64,000 nucleotides of DNA, taken from assembly GCA_013141055.1 (NCBI GenBank), contig JABFRS010000001.1, positions 1,860,001-1,924,000 of the forward strand, in the 5' to 3' direction. Positions 27,001-35,614 of this stretch are shown here, in pieces. A program made the translations under genes and the position numbers. The DNA is from Cyclobacteriaceae bacterium. GTDB taxonomy: Bacteria > Bacteroidota > Bacteroidia > Cytophagales > Cyclobacteriaceae. The notes under the pieces are model-generated. The model saw nothing but the letters and a program-made list of their open reading frames with translations, made no database searches and was not told the origin of the DNA. The stretch's first letter is position 1, and every line of letters begins with the position of its first letter.

Positions 27001-27997
27001 AGGCTTTCGTGGAGCGCTCAGATATAACCTTGAAAAGGTCGACAAAGGAGTGGCTGAGTTACTGGATTCTTCCTTTGCTGGCAAGTCGGAAAATTCAATA
27101 CTGAAAGAGGTACAACTGATCCGCGTGCAGAAGCCGAATCTTCAAAAATACTTCTATCACACCTCGATCAACTTTCCACCAGAAGAGAACCTTTCCAGTG
27201 AAATGATGAAGCAGATCGGTCACGATTACCTTCAGGCCAATGGATTCACTCAGCATCAGTTTATCATGTTCCGGCATTTTGACGCTGACCACCCTCACCT
27301 CCATATCCTGGTAAACCGGATTGGATACGATGGCAAAGTTCTCAGCGACAGTAACGACTATAAGCGGAGCGAGCAGGTGCTCCGGGAGCTTGAGATAAAG
27401 TACAACCTCGTAAAAGTTGTGTCCAGCCGGGAAGCGAAAGAGCGAGCCATGACCAAGGACGAACTGGAGATGATGAAGCGAACCAATGTTCCCTCAACGA
27501 AATTGAAGCTACAGGCAATTGTCAAGGATGTCCTTACAAAAGGTCGAAGGTTAACGACTCAGGAATTCATCACAGGACTGGAAAGTAAAGGCGTCAGGCT
27601 TCAATTCAATCAGGCTACCACAGGATATGTAAGTGGGATCTCTTATGACTATAATGGATTTGTCATCAAGGGTGCTGCGCTTGGTCACGATTTTAAATGG
27701 CCTTCGGTAAAGAATCGTATCGACTATGAACAACAAAGAGATCACCTGGCAGTTCATGAAGCAAATGTTAGAACAAAGTCAGCATCCCCGGAGGCCAAAA
27801 CAAGGTCAATTAACATTCACCGAGGCGCTCATGAAAATATTGCAGCACAAAAAGATTCGCAGGGCTCTGATCTGACTGCGTTGCTGAAGGATCTTTTTCA
27901 TGTGGATCGTAGTAATCCTGACTATCATCCTGATATGGTTTCTGATGACTTGACCAGACGAAAGAAAAAGAAGAAAAGAAGAGGGAGAAGCATTTAA
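26975..27997 (+). CDS. mobA: Relaxase/mobilization nuclease (MobA type, PF03432)
   Basis: A protein of 340 residues. The N-terminal Tyr is in FRGALRYNLEK (Tyr17), and the metal-binding three-His motif is HFDADHPHLHILVNR, with His106, His108 and His110. The start MTGNQIKGKGFRGALRYN matches the family. The C-terminal tail is very basic (RRKKKKKRRGRS). It nicks oriT and leads the strand into the recipient. It is rather short, with no helicase or primase domain, as in other Bacteroidetes MobA/BmgA-type relaxases; the separate primase-like gene upstream may supply that role. Confidence 0.93.
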   Translation: MTGNQIKGKGFRGALRYNLEKVDKGVAELLDSSFAGKSENSILKEVQLIRVQKPNLQKYFYHTSINFPPEENLSSEMMKQIGHDYLQANGFTQHQFIMFRHFDADHPHLHILVNRIGYDGKVLSDSNDYKRSEQVLRELEIKYNLVKVVSSREAKERAMTKDELEMMKRTNVPSTKLKLQAIVKDVLTKGRRLTTQEFITGLESKGVRLQFNQATTGYVSGISYDYNGFVIKGAALGHDFKWPSVKNRIDYEQQRDHLAVHEANVRTKSASPEAKTRSINIHRGAHENIAAQKDSQGSDLTALLKDLFHVDRSNPDYHPDMVSDDLTRRKKKKKRRGRSI

Positions 27998-28060
27998 TTA
28001 TTACCGACCGCACTCTTTCTGATTTCTTGCTCCTATTGACAGATTGATTGACGCTTTCCT

Positions 28061-28239
28061 AATCAACGGGTTTAATTCTGGTGAAAGGTTGCTCCCAGTG
28101 CTTTAGGTCTACCAAAAGCGTTCGGCATAAACGGTTCCCCCTTCCAGCTAGCGCTTCCAGGAACCCCCATTTATTCCGTTTCCTTTTGGTAGTCCTGCAC
28201 TGCGAGCAAATGAGCACACCATAATTAAACCCGTTGATT
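28061..28239. repeat. 179-bp imperfect palindrome
   Basis: AATCAACGGGTTTAATT (28061-28077) is a perfect 17-bp inverted copy of AATTAAACCCGTTGATT (28223-28239). Inside, at matching distances from the same centre (about 28150), are GCTCCCAGTGC/GCACTGCGAGC (one mismatch), CTACCAAAAG/CTTTTGGTAG (perfect) and GGTTCC/GGAACC. As one strand this folds into a single long hairpin. It follows the relaxase gene and its right arm ends at the base before the radC ATG. Could be a single-strand origin, a folded recombination site, a small inverted-repeat element or a strong RNA hairpin. Confidence 0.85.
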
Positions 28240-28710
28240 ATGGAAAGCACAACTAATCAATCCATCAACTATCAGGTAGCAGAAATTCAACTCTCCTACA
28301 AAACAGCTCTTCTACCTTCCATGATGCTACAGATCGAACGATCAAAAAGCGCATTCGATATTCTCCTTGGTTCCTGGGATGAAGACAAGCTCGAATTCAT
28401 TGAGCAATTCAAAGTTTTACTACTTAATAGGGCTAATAAGGTTCTCGGAATTTTCGAAGTGTCATCGGGATGCCTCACAGGCACAGTCGCTGATCCGAAG
28501 CTTATCTTCGCCGCCGCCATTAAAGCGAATGCGTGTGGGATAATACTTTCTCATAACCATCCTTCCGGAAATCTCAAGCCAAGTCAGGCAGATATTGATT
28601 TGACAAAAAAGATGAAAGAAGGAGGAAAATTTCTTGAGATTCAGATTCTTGATCACATTATCGTTACGAAGGAAGGCTATTTTTCATTTGCTGATAAAGG
28701 ATTAATTTAA
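28240..28710 (+). CDS. radC: RadC-like JAB domain protein
   Basis: A protein of 156 residues consisting of the JAMM metalloprotease-like domain of RadC: ILSHNHPSGNLKPSQADIDL holds H105-N-H107-PSG and the acidic ligand further on. It lacks the N-terminal helix-hairpin-helix of full-length chromosomal RadC, as is usual for the short forms on mobile elements. The ATG at 28240 is used because the earlier TTG lies within the palindrome. Its role is unknown in spite of the old repair name. Confidence 0.88.
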   Translation: MESTTNQSINYQVAEIQLSYKTALLPSMMLQIERSKSAFDILLGSWDEDKLEFIEQFKVLLLNRANKVLGIFEVSSGCLTGTVADPKLIFAAAIKANACGIILSHNHPSGNLKPSQADIDLTKKMKEGGKFLEIQILDHIIVTKEGYFSFADKGLI

Positions 28711-28843
28711 TTCAGGCCATAGCCACATATCGCCTCTTCATTTTATAATATCCAAAGGATTTTACTGACAGTTAAAACCAGATTTGTAGAATCCCCAATT
28801 CGAAAAGACTGGCCGAAATTCACGACCTTAGTATTGGAGAGTC

Positions 28844-29971
28844 ATGCCGAAAATCATAGAAATACTGAAGTTCAGAGATGCAGTTCCTTTGAGGAATACG
28901 TGGTATAACTACTATGGAGATATTTTTGTTTCAGTGATTCGAGAAAGCAAACCCTATATAAGGAGAAAAGCCTTACCTCCTGATAGCAAAAGGGATAACG
29001 ACTTAAGTGAATGGCACCGAATCTGGCAGTATGAAAATATTGAAGCTTATTATGGTGTCGAACAACTTGGTGCAAAGACCTATGAATTAACGATCGAAGT
29101 AGATGGCGTAAGGCATCGAATAGATAGCGTTGTGCATCAAGTGGCAATAGAATTTCAACATACGTTAAGCGTGTCCATAGAAGAAATGAACTCACGTTTT
29201 CACGCACATACTAAAAAGGGATATTTGGCATATTTAGTTATAGACTTGACTAAGTATAATTCTTCCCAGTTTTATGGAGGTCATATTGATTCAAAATTAG
29301 ATAAGATTGTCAGTAAATGGAAAAAGACTTCTTATTGTGAAAATGATAAACTATTTATCGATTTCCAGGATTGCATTGTGCGATTAGTCAAAGGGCTAGA
29401 AGTAGGGTATATCACGATCCATAAGCTCACCTTCCTACACGAGCTTTTGTCCCTTGAAAAAAATTTTGACAAAATTCTCAGTTCAGAAAAAGAACGAAAA
29501 TATTTGCAACAACAGGAAGCGATACTTAAAAGGCGAAGAGAATTGGAACATGAAGCAATAACATTTAAAAACCTAAAGATTCAGGAGAAGGTTGAGTTTC
29601 TGGAGAATACTTTAAAGACTCCAGACTTTCGGTATTTGAAGCAGTGTTTTGAGGACAATGTCATTCGTCCTTATACCAACCTTCACAATGAGGAGATTTT
29701 CACATATCGAAAAGATACTGAGACTGAAAATGATTTTGTTGAAAACTGGCATGTATATTATTCCACAGATTCACAATTTGAACTTTTGTACAAAACAGTC
29801 GGAAAACTTGAACCTAAGCAGGTTTATATTAACGGCTATGCCAGAATAAAAAAGGAATATAAATATCTATTCGCTGAAATAGTCCTTCGTGATAAGTTTA
29901 GAACAATTTGCAAGTTTAAAAGACAAAATAGCGTTACTGTGAAAGTTGCTGAGGAGCCCCTATTATTCTAG
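28844..29971 (+). CDS. CoiA-like nuclease domain protein
   Basis: A protein of 375 residues. Residues about 55-130 resemble the PD-(D/E)xK nuclease-like domain of CoiA: SEWHRIWQ with His58, HRIDS with Asp94, VAIEFQHTLSVSIEEMNSR with Glu103-x-Gln105 and Arg118, then GYLAYLVIDL. A central coiled coil (KERKYLQQQEAILKRRRELE, about 215-234) follows and the last 120 residues are unrecognised. It begins 133 nt after radC on the same strand and is the first cargo gene. A role in DNA uptake or defence is inference from the domain and place. Confidence 0.6.
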   Translation: MPKIIEILKFRDAVPLRNTWYNYYGDIFVSVIRESKPYIRRKALPPDSKRDNDLSEWHRIWQYENIEAYYGVEQLGAKTYELTIEVDGVRHRIDSVVHQVAIEFQHTLSVSIEEMNSRFHAHTKKGYLAYLVIDLTKYNSSQFYGGHIDSKLDKIVSKWKKTSYCENDKLFIDFQDCIVRLVKGLEVGYITIHKLTFLHELLSLEKNFDKILSSEKERKYLQQQEAILKRRRELEHEAITFKNLKIQEKVEFLENTLKTPDFRYLKQCFEDNVIRPYTNLHNEEIFTYRKDTETENDFVENWHVYYSTDSQFELLYKTVGKLEPKQVYINGYARIKKEYKYLFAEIVLRDKFRTICKFKRQNSVTVKVAEEPLLF

Positions 29972-30017
29972 GATATAATGTTTGAAGTGGAGGGCAATTG
30001 AATATGATCTTATTGCT

Positions 30018-30416
30018 TTAGCCTTTTCTTGTTGCGTTGAGGCTTAATACCTTTATTTTCCCTCTAGCCTTGATCAGGGCATAGTATATTCTAAGTGCTC
30101 TCCTCGTTATTACATCCTCATCGGCATTGATGTCGTCGCTCCATTTCTCCATGAGATCAAAATAAATTTTGAATGTTTTATCCGTTCCATCCCACATTCT
30201 TAGGCTTGCTAGAATAAGGCGATCAAGAAAAGTTTCAAAATCACATTCCTGAAAACCGATCATTTGAAAATGTTTGAATAGCATCCTGCTCTGGAGTTCA
30301 TGACGGATCAGGAAAACTGGCACTTCAATTTCCTTTGGAATCTTGATTTTCGGCGAACGAACAAGAGGTATGCCGTGTCGGAAATTCAAGGGTATGGAAA
30401 AGACTCGCATAGGCAT
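30018..30416 (-). CDS. Small paralogue B flanking the MNT-HEPN-GIN gene
   Basis: A protein of 132 residues, clearly related to the protein at 31937-32275: both have a segment of the form FLIRHELQSRMLFKHFQMIG (KLFRILQEIG in the other), then an EC, then a Phe, then LILASLR/LILQTIG and a YF..MEK element. No known domain is recognised. It is the third gene of the minus-strand unit, 31 nt after the fusion gene. The role is unknown; pairing with HEPN suggests a partner or antitoxin. Confidence 0.6.
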   Translation of the reverse strand: MPMRVFSIPLNFRHGIPLVRSPKIKIPKEIEVPVFLIRHELQSRMLFKHFQMIGFQECDFETFLDRLILASLRMWDGTDKTFKIYFDLMEKWSDDINADEDVITRRALRIYYALIKARGKIKVLSLNATRKG

Positions 30417-30447
30417 AGGTTATTTTAATGATTGTAGTACTGGTATT

Positions 30448-31935
30448 TTAATCCATCGTAAATCTCTTTAACCGCGGTTCTCCTTTAAGCTGGAGATTTC
30501 CATCGCCTTCGAGAAAAGCATTCAATTCGTCGTCAACCTGGATCGAAATTCCGCCGGTGTCTTTGATTGTGACCTTCGCTTCCGATGTCTCAAGATCAAT
30601 TCCCTCAAAGGAACCTGGCCCCGTATTCAAAATATTAGCTTTCAATGCGCATCCTGAAATAGCCAAAGCTCCTGTCTTTGTTACAGTAGCATCAAGTATT
30701 GTAACGTCTACCTGAAGGTCGACTCGGCCTTTTCCATTCTGGATGATTGCCAGCGATTCAGTTTCAATAGGTTCTTTACATGTGACGGTGCCGGAATGAT
30801 GTACAACAATGCTGCTCAATGTTGAATAGGTGAGGCGAATGACCGAAGCAGGAATCACCTCAAATGAATCATTCTTCATCGTGACCCATAATCGATTCTC
30901 TTCAATTCTTGTCTCGACCATGTGTGTCATATCTGAGTCTGACTCTATTTCGATTCTCTCCGAGCCTCCCCTCTGTAAAATCACATCCGAGAACGCGTCA
31001 AGGCCAATACTTTCAAATGATGAAACGTCATATCCAACGATGAGCCTTTTTTGAACTTGTTGTTTAGATTGAATATCGTGGCACTGCTGTTCAGTTTCCC
31101 TCCATTTATTCTGACATAATATCAATGCCATATTTTGAAATTTCCAAACACGGTTATGTAGTGTGAGAACATTATCTGCGGCTACCGAATAATCCTCTTT
31201 ATATCGAACGTCAGAATATGCCCTTTGTAAAATATTAAAGATTTGGAGTTCGGATTCCGTTGATCTTGGAAAAATCGTGTGCACATTCAATGTGATATTT
31301 TCCAGTAGCAAGAACAGCCGCCTAATACTATGAGTGGTTGGCTTATAGCCAATACAAGTACGAAGGAGAGAAATGCAAGTTAGCTCAACAGCCTGGTGGA
31401 GCATGAGGACTGCGACATCATATCGGCTTTCCTGTAAACAATCTGTAGCAGTTTGATAAAAGGCTTGTGCGAGGTCAAATTTCCTTTTCGACCCTTGGAC
31501 AAAAGAGCTTTGAACGTGAGGGTCAACTACCCTGGAAGGCGTGATCAGGGGAACTGTATCGTTATCATGTAGAAGTACACCACTTCGATACACTCTTACG
31601 AAAAAAGGATTGCCAATTTCGAGGCTGTTATTTACCGCATCTACACTATGTACAATCGGAATTATGGCGAGAAAATCATTGGATAGTTTTTCAACACTAT
31701 CGGAAATAGATTCCCTTTTGCCTTTGTCTTTATCTTGGAGAATGATAAGTAGATCAATGGCCATGGAAGAATTATTATTGTCTGGCGAAGTGAAACTGCT
31801 CCAAACGTTTGACGAGTTGGATCTTGTCCCATAGCAGATGATCTTTTCCGGATGAAAAGATTCAATGATTAGAGAAATGGTCCGTCGAATTATAACCTGT
31901 TGTGTTTCTGTTACAGAAGATAATTGAGTCTCCAT
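30448..31935 (-). CDS. MNT-HEPN-GIN fusion protein
   Basis: About 495 residues with three parts. Residues about 15-115 look like a minimal nucleotidyltransferase (KIICYGTRSNSSN, with GT in place of GS, and SSMAIDLLIIL with the following Asp). Residues about 145-290 are HEPN-like: FDLAQAFYQTATDCL, RYDVAVLMLHQAVELTCISL and the later THSIRRLFLLLE. Residues about 300-495 form a GIN/DUF2807 beta-helix (LDAFSDVILQRGGSERIEIE; SSIVVHHSGTVTCKEPIETE; DLQVDVTILDATVTK). MNT plus HEPN is a known toxin-antitoxin pair; the added surface-type GIN domain is unusual. The ATG at 31935 starts one base after the previous stop. Confidence 0.75.
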   Translation of the reverse strand: METQLSSVTETQQVIIRRTISLIIESFHPEKIICYGTRSNSSNVWSSFTSPDNNNSSMAIDLLIILQDKDKGKRESISDSVEKLSNDFLAIIPIVHSVDAVNNSLEIGNPFFVRVYRSGVLLHDNDTVPLITPSRVVDPHVQSSFVQGSKRKFDLAQAFYQTATDCLQESRYDVAVLMLHQAVELTCISLLRTCIGYKPTTHSIRRLFLLLENITLNVHTIFPRSTESELQIFNILQRAYSDVRYKEDYSVAADNVLTLHNRVWKFQNMALILCQNKWRETEQQCHDIQSKQQVQKRLIVGYDVSSFESIGLDAFSDVILQRGGSERIEIESDSDMTHMVETRIEENRLWVTMKNDSFEVIPASVIRLTYSTLSSIVVHHSGTVTCKEPIETESLAIIQNGKGRVDLQVDVTILDATVTKTGALAISGCALKANILNTGPGSFEGIDLETSEAKVTIKDTGGISIQVDDELNAFLEGDGNLQLKGEPRLKRFTMD

Positions 31936-31936
31936 T

Positions 31937-32275
31937 TTACATCTTTTTTGAAGTAACACTCTTTTTTAAGTTCATTATTTCACGATACGCTTTGAATGTC
32001 TGCTTCATCATGCTGTCATTGTTTCCTTCAATTTTTTTACTGCGCTTTTCCATAATGGTGAAATATCTGTCCGAGACATTATCATCCTCATCATCAAGAC
32101 CAATAGTCTGAAGGATTAGTGAATCCAAATGCGGTTCAAAACCACATTCGGTCATTCCAATTTCTTGCAAAATGCGGAAGAGCTTACGCGTCTTGAGTTC
32201 TTCCTTAATAAGGCATAATGACATCTGCATTTTGATTGGAAGTTTTACCAGTGGATAAGAAGAAATCTGTTTCAT
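31937..32275 (-). CDS. Small paralogue A heading the MNT-HEPN-GIN unit
   Basis: A protein of 112 residues, related to the 132-residue protein downstream (shared ELKTRKLFRILQEIGMTECG type segment, LDSLILQ, and RYFTIMEK). It has no recognised domain. It is the first gene of the minus-strand unit; its promoter region holds two GTATAGG-type operators shared with the divergent XRE gene. The stop is separated from the ATG of the fusion gene by one base, so the two are translated together. Confidence 0.6.
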   Translation of the reverse strand: MKQISSYPLVKLPIKMQMSLCLIKEELKTRKLFRILQEIGMTECGFEPHLDSLILQTIGLDDEDDNVSDRYFTIMEKRSKKIEGNNDSMMKQTFKAYREIMNLKKSVTSKKM

Positions 32276-32281
32276 TTTGCG

Positions 32282-32336
32282 GTATAGGGAATAGCCTATA
32301 CAATAATAGACATTTTTACCATAGGGAATAACCTAT
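32282..32336. promoter_or_regulatory. Twin inverted-repeat operators between the MNT-HEPN unit and XRE gene
   Basis: GTATAGG-n6-CCTATAC at 32282-32301 is perfect, and ATAGG-n6-CCTAT at 32321-32336 is a second, shorter copy with the same 6-nt spacer. They sit in the 94-nt divergent gap. These are the best candidate sites for the XRE protein at 32370, which would then repress both directions. Confidence 0.65.
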
Positions 32337-32369
32337 ACCTGAGAATTTTTTTACTGTTTTATTTGAAAT

Positions 32370-32606
32370 GTGGCAAAGCAGCAAATCAGAATTAGGTATC
32401 GAAAGCAGCTTATTAAGATGGGTCTCCACCTTCGACAACTCAGGGAGAGCCAAGGAATTAGCCAGGAACAATTGGCTGCTGACGCCGAAATTCCTTATAG
32501 TACGGTAAATGAAATCGAAGCTGGAAAGACAAATCCTACAATTGCGTCGTTAATGGCAATTGCGGAAGCCCTTGATATGCCTCTTAGTAAGTTGCTAGAT
32601 TTTTAA
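32370..32606 (+). CDS. XRE family helix-turn-helix regulator
   Basis: A protein of 78 residues, nearly all HTH_3 domain: LRQLRESQGISQEQLAADAE then IPYSTVNEIEAGKTNPTIAS and a closing LMAIAEALDMPLSKLLDF. It is divergent from the MNT-HEPN-GIN unit and the twin operators lie between them, so it probably controls both itself and that unit, much as in toxin-antitoxin loci. Confidence 0.92.
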   Translation: MAKQQIRIRYRKQLIKMGLHLRQLRESQGISQEQLAADAEIPYSTVNEIEAGKTNPTIASLMAIAEALDMPLSKLLDF

Positions 32607-32849
32607 GTTTCCTTTAAAATACGGTTGAGTCATTTTGAATTCAACAAAAAATGGTCTGAATCAAAACGGCATTTCAAGGGAGCCAAAATATTTTCAATTG
32701 TCCTCTTCAGACAAGGCATATTTTAGAGATGTTTTTTGAACAGATTTAACTTCATGCCGGAGGTTTAAAAGATTTGGAAACATTGTTTGATACTTCTCAC
32801 AATCACCCTTTCGGAAATCTGAAATTCAGACGACCTAACAGAAAAAACA

Positions 32850-33449
32850 ATGAATGATCTTGACTATTTGTTGAATCAACTAGATTTATTAATTGGCTTT
32901 CTTGCCGTTTCAGACCAGCAAGTCTATGAGCAAATCAAACTGCACGATCGCTTTAATTTAGGTCTTACCATTGAACAGTTGTATGAAAGTAACTATGGAA
33001 ATTACTCAAATCACATAACTACTTCAGCTCTGCTTTTGGGGTTTGCGCATTTTGAGGACTTCCTCACAAAGTGTATAGTTAATGTATTAATTTCCAACCC
33101 GGATAGTAATGACTATAAGGTAACGTTAAAAACGATACGCGAAAAGGGCGATCGATTAATTCCATCCTTAGCAGAGGAACAAGCAAGACGGTTGCTTTTT
33201 TCTGAAAAAATAAAATTTATTGAAAAACAATTCACAGGGATTAACCCACAGATCTTGCTTGATATAAAATTCGTAAACGATGTAAGGAATTGCATAATGC
33301 ATAATAATGGCTTGGCAGACAAAAGACTAAATCCAAAATACAATGATGGGCAGAAAATTGTTTTGCATTCTGCAGATGTTAATGCATATGGACTTCAAGC
33401 AAGACAATTAGCCAGAGAAATATGGATAAGACAGAAATCAACTAACTGA
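32850..33449 (+). CDS. HEPN-like protein (RiboL-PSP-HEPN type)
   Basis: A protein of 199 residues, all helical. It has the HEPN motif R-x4-H at R146-NCIM-H151, in FVNDVRNCIMHNNGLADKRL, with a preceding LLLGFAHFEDFLTKCIVNVL helix that fits the RiboL-PSP-HEPN/MAE_28990 group. HEPN proteins with this motif are often RNases in abortive-infection and toxin systems. It lies 243 nt after the XRE gene and 101 nt before the nuclease-NACHT gene; no obvious antitoxin is adjacent. Confidence 0.65.
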   Translation: MNDLDYLLNQLDLLIGFLAVSDQQVYEQIKLHDRFNLGLTIEQLYESNYGNYSNHITTSALLLGFAHFEDFLTKCIVNVLISNPDSNDYKVTLKTIREKGDRLIPSLAEEQARRLLFSEKIKFIEKQFTGINPQILLDIKFVNDVRNCIMHNNGLADKRLNPKYNDGQKIVLHSADVNAYGLQARQLAREIWIRQKSTN

Positions 33450-33550
33450 TATACTTGAAAAGATTGCAGCTCGACTTTTGAAACCCATTTAAGATTTCAG
33501 GTCTTTAAAATAGCTCACCAGCGAAAAAACCGACGACGATAGAAATTTGA

Positions 33551-35614
33551 ATGTCAGGCTTAATAAACATGGAAATCATTCCGTCAAGGCTTCTAGCATC
33601 TCCAACAAGTGCGATACCACCGCCCGTTGAGACTTTGCACCATGAGCTTCCTTACGATAAATTGAGTTGGGAAGACTTTGAGAGGCTTTGTTTGAAATTG
33701 GCGCAGAATGAAAGCCATGTGGAGTTTTGTAGGCCATACGGTGTCCGTGGCGACAAGCAAGAAGGGATTGACATTTTTGCAAGAAAAGGAAATGCGAAAA
33801 TGTTTACTGTCTATCAGTGTAAAAAAGTAACAAAATTTGGACCAGCTAAAATTGCTGGTGCGGTTAAGCTATTTACAGAAGGTGAGTGGCTAAGTAAAAC
33901 AGACCAATTCATTCTTTGCACGCAAGAAAGCTTTGTATCTAAGAAAAGTACAGATGAGTTAATTAAACAAAAAGATCTGTTAAAAGCGCTAGGTGTTCAA
34001 CTGATCGCCTGGGATGGTCACGGGCTTAACTCACTACTCAAGGTACAGCCACAAATTGTTTATGATTTTTTTGGTGAGAATTGGACCCGCGTGTTTAATG
34101 GTAATCACGCGTTAAGTAGTATCATTAAGAAGGGAAGAGCCTTAAAGAAAAGCTTTGATGAACCATCAATCTATATTAATAGAAAAATAGTCTTGTATGG
34201 AGATCAATTGGCCGAATTTCTCGATAAGGGAGTTGATCTAAAGGACTTAATTAGTCAAGAAAAAAGGATTGCCTTGTTAGGTGCCGCGCAAACAGGGAAA
34301 AGTATAGAGCTCAGAAAACTTGTCAGCGAATTAAGCAAGGAATCTTCCCCTTATTATCCATTCTTAATCAATCTAAATACTTACACTGATAAATCAATCA
34401 AGGAATATATCATCGGCATTAACGAATTACAACAAGACAAAATAGTGCTCTGCCTTGATGGGTTAGATGAGGTTCAGTCAGGTAGCTTCGATACCGTTGG
34501 TCGAAAAATTATGGAGTTCTCAGAGGATTTCCCTGATTCCATCATCATTGTTTCTTGTCGGTCTAACTTTTACAAAACAGCATTAGAGAATCTCTCACTC
34601 AACACACTGCGAAATTTCAAGTCATTTCGATTAGCTCAACTCCGAGAAAACGAAATTGAACAATTTCTTCATACCAAACTCGGGGATAAAACAGACAACT
34701 TCCTTGCAAGGATTTCTGATAATAACCTTAGAGGGCTATTATCAATTCCATACTACTTAGTCAAATTGAGTGAGCAATATGCGAATAAGGGAAAAGTTGC
34801 AGGTGATAAGGCGGAGCTATTCGAGGAAATTATCAGAGAGAATTTAGAAGCGGACTGCTTTAGACATTTCAAACAAAGTGTCGATTCTAAAATATCTTTA
34901 ATGTATGAGGTGCTAAAAAAGTTGGCGTTCTTAATGGAATTCCAAGGTAAACGAGTATGTACTACTGCTGAACTCCAAAAGATCTTTAATCCGAGTGAGT
35001 TACTAGTGTTGCAGGCGTCTGGAACGCTTTTTATGAAATCAGGTGAGTCCGATACACAATGGAACTTTATAAATAACAATATTCAAGAGTATTTAACTGC
35101 GAAAGCACTATCTGAAGTGTCATTCAATAAGATAAAGGAAATAGTTTCATTTAGGCCAGACTATAAGAAGATTAAACCCATTTGGGTAAACTCACTGTCC
35201 TTCCTCATAACGATTCTAGATGAAAAAATTGGAGCAAGAGATGTATTGCTTGACTGGATGATACAAGACAATCTTGATGTAATAGTAAAGTTTGAAATTG
35301 AAAAACTGGATGAAAGTATTCGATTTAAAGCATTCAGTAAAATATTTCAATACTATAAGACAGAGGATAGATTCATAAATCGGAATATTTTTGATCCAAA
35401 AGAATTAGCTTTTTTTTCTCGCTCCGAAAGGACAATTGATTTTCTATTGAAAGAGGGGGATATATCACAAGGAGCCATTTCTCGAAGCACGGCGCTTGAA
35501 CTACTATCAAATTATGATTTCAGGAAGGAATTCAAAGCCAAACAAAAGCAAGTCAAAGAACTAGTGAAAAAAATCTCGAATATCCAAACGAATCGAGTTT
35601 GTATCCAGCAATGA
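33551..35614 (+). CDS. Restriction-endonuclease-NACHT NTPase (NLR-like)
   Basis: A protein of 687 residues. Residues about 35-150 form a Mrr-like PD-(D/E)xK nuclease (WEDFERLC, GID with Asp74, then QCK with Gln89-x-Lys91). A NACHT-type STAND NTPase follows: Walker A GAAQTGKS at 244-251 and Walker B LCLDGLDEVQ with Asp303 and Asp306-Glu307, then SIIIVSCRSNFYK near 343. The rest is helical. This is the layout of bacterial NLR-like antiphage proteins: effector, NTPase switch, sensor. The sensor here is short, and the next gene begins in an ATGA overlap, or joins by frameshift at an A7 run. Confidence 0.82.
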   Translation: MSGLINMEIIPSRLLASPTSAIPPPVETLHHELPYDKLSWEDFERLCLKLAQNESHVEFCRPYGVRGDKQEGIDIFARKGNAKMFTVYQCKKVTKFGPAKIAGAVKLFTEGEWLSKTDQFILCTQESFVSKKSTDELIKQKDLLKALGVQLIAWDGHGLNSLLKVQPQIVYDFFGENWTRVFNGNHALSSIIKKGRALKKSFDEPSIYINRKIVLYGDQLAEFLDKGVDLKDLISQEKRIALLGAAQTGKSIELRKLVSELSKESSPYYPFLINLNTYTDKSIKEYIIGINELQQDKIVLCLDGLDEVQSGSFDTVGRKIMEFSEDFPDSIIIVSCRSNFYKTALENLSLNTLRNFKSFRLAQLRENEIEQFLHTKLGDKTDNFLARISDNNLRGLLSIPYYLVKLSEQYANKGKVAGDKAELFEEIIRENLEADCFRHFKQSVDSKISLMYEVLKKLAFLMEFQGKRVCTTAELQKIFNPSELLVLQASGTLFMKSGESDTQWNFINNNIQEYLTAKALSEVSFNKIKEIVSFRPDYKKIKPIWVNSLSFLITILDEKIGARDVLLDWMIQDNLDVIVKFEIEKLDESIRFKAFSKIFQYYKTEDRFINRNIFDPKELAFFSRSERTIDFLLKEGDISQGAISRSTALELLSNYDFRKEFKAKQKQVKELVKKISNIQTNRVCIQQ

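Larger units (their letters stand above)
23271..28710 (+). mobile_element. Mobilization module of an integrated mobilizable element
   Basis: Nine plus-strand genes run without interruption: excisionase-like HTH, small wHTH-like protein, toprim primase-like protein, ParA-like ATPase, a membrane protein, a small protein, MobC, MobA relaxase and RadC. There is an oriT-like segment before mobC and a 179-bp palindrome before radC. No coupling protein or type IV secretion genes are visible, so transfer would need a helper. The tyrosine integrase at 55.3-56.6 kb beside tRNA-Ser could be the recombinase of the same element, which would then span about 34 kb; that is not proven. Confidence 0.7.

Noticed and set aside
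28061-28239. Integron attC site
   Set aside because: The long imperfect hairpin is suggestive, but I cannot find the GTTRRRY core and there is no integron integrase in the window.
28059-28250. Minus-strand frame of 63 codons across the palindrome
   Set aside because: It merely reads through the hairpin arms; the DNA structure explains the sequence better.
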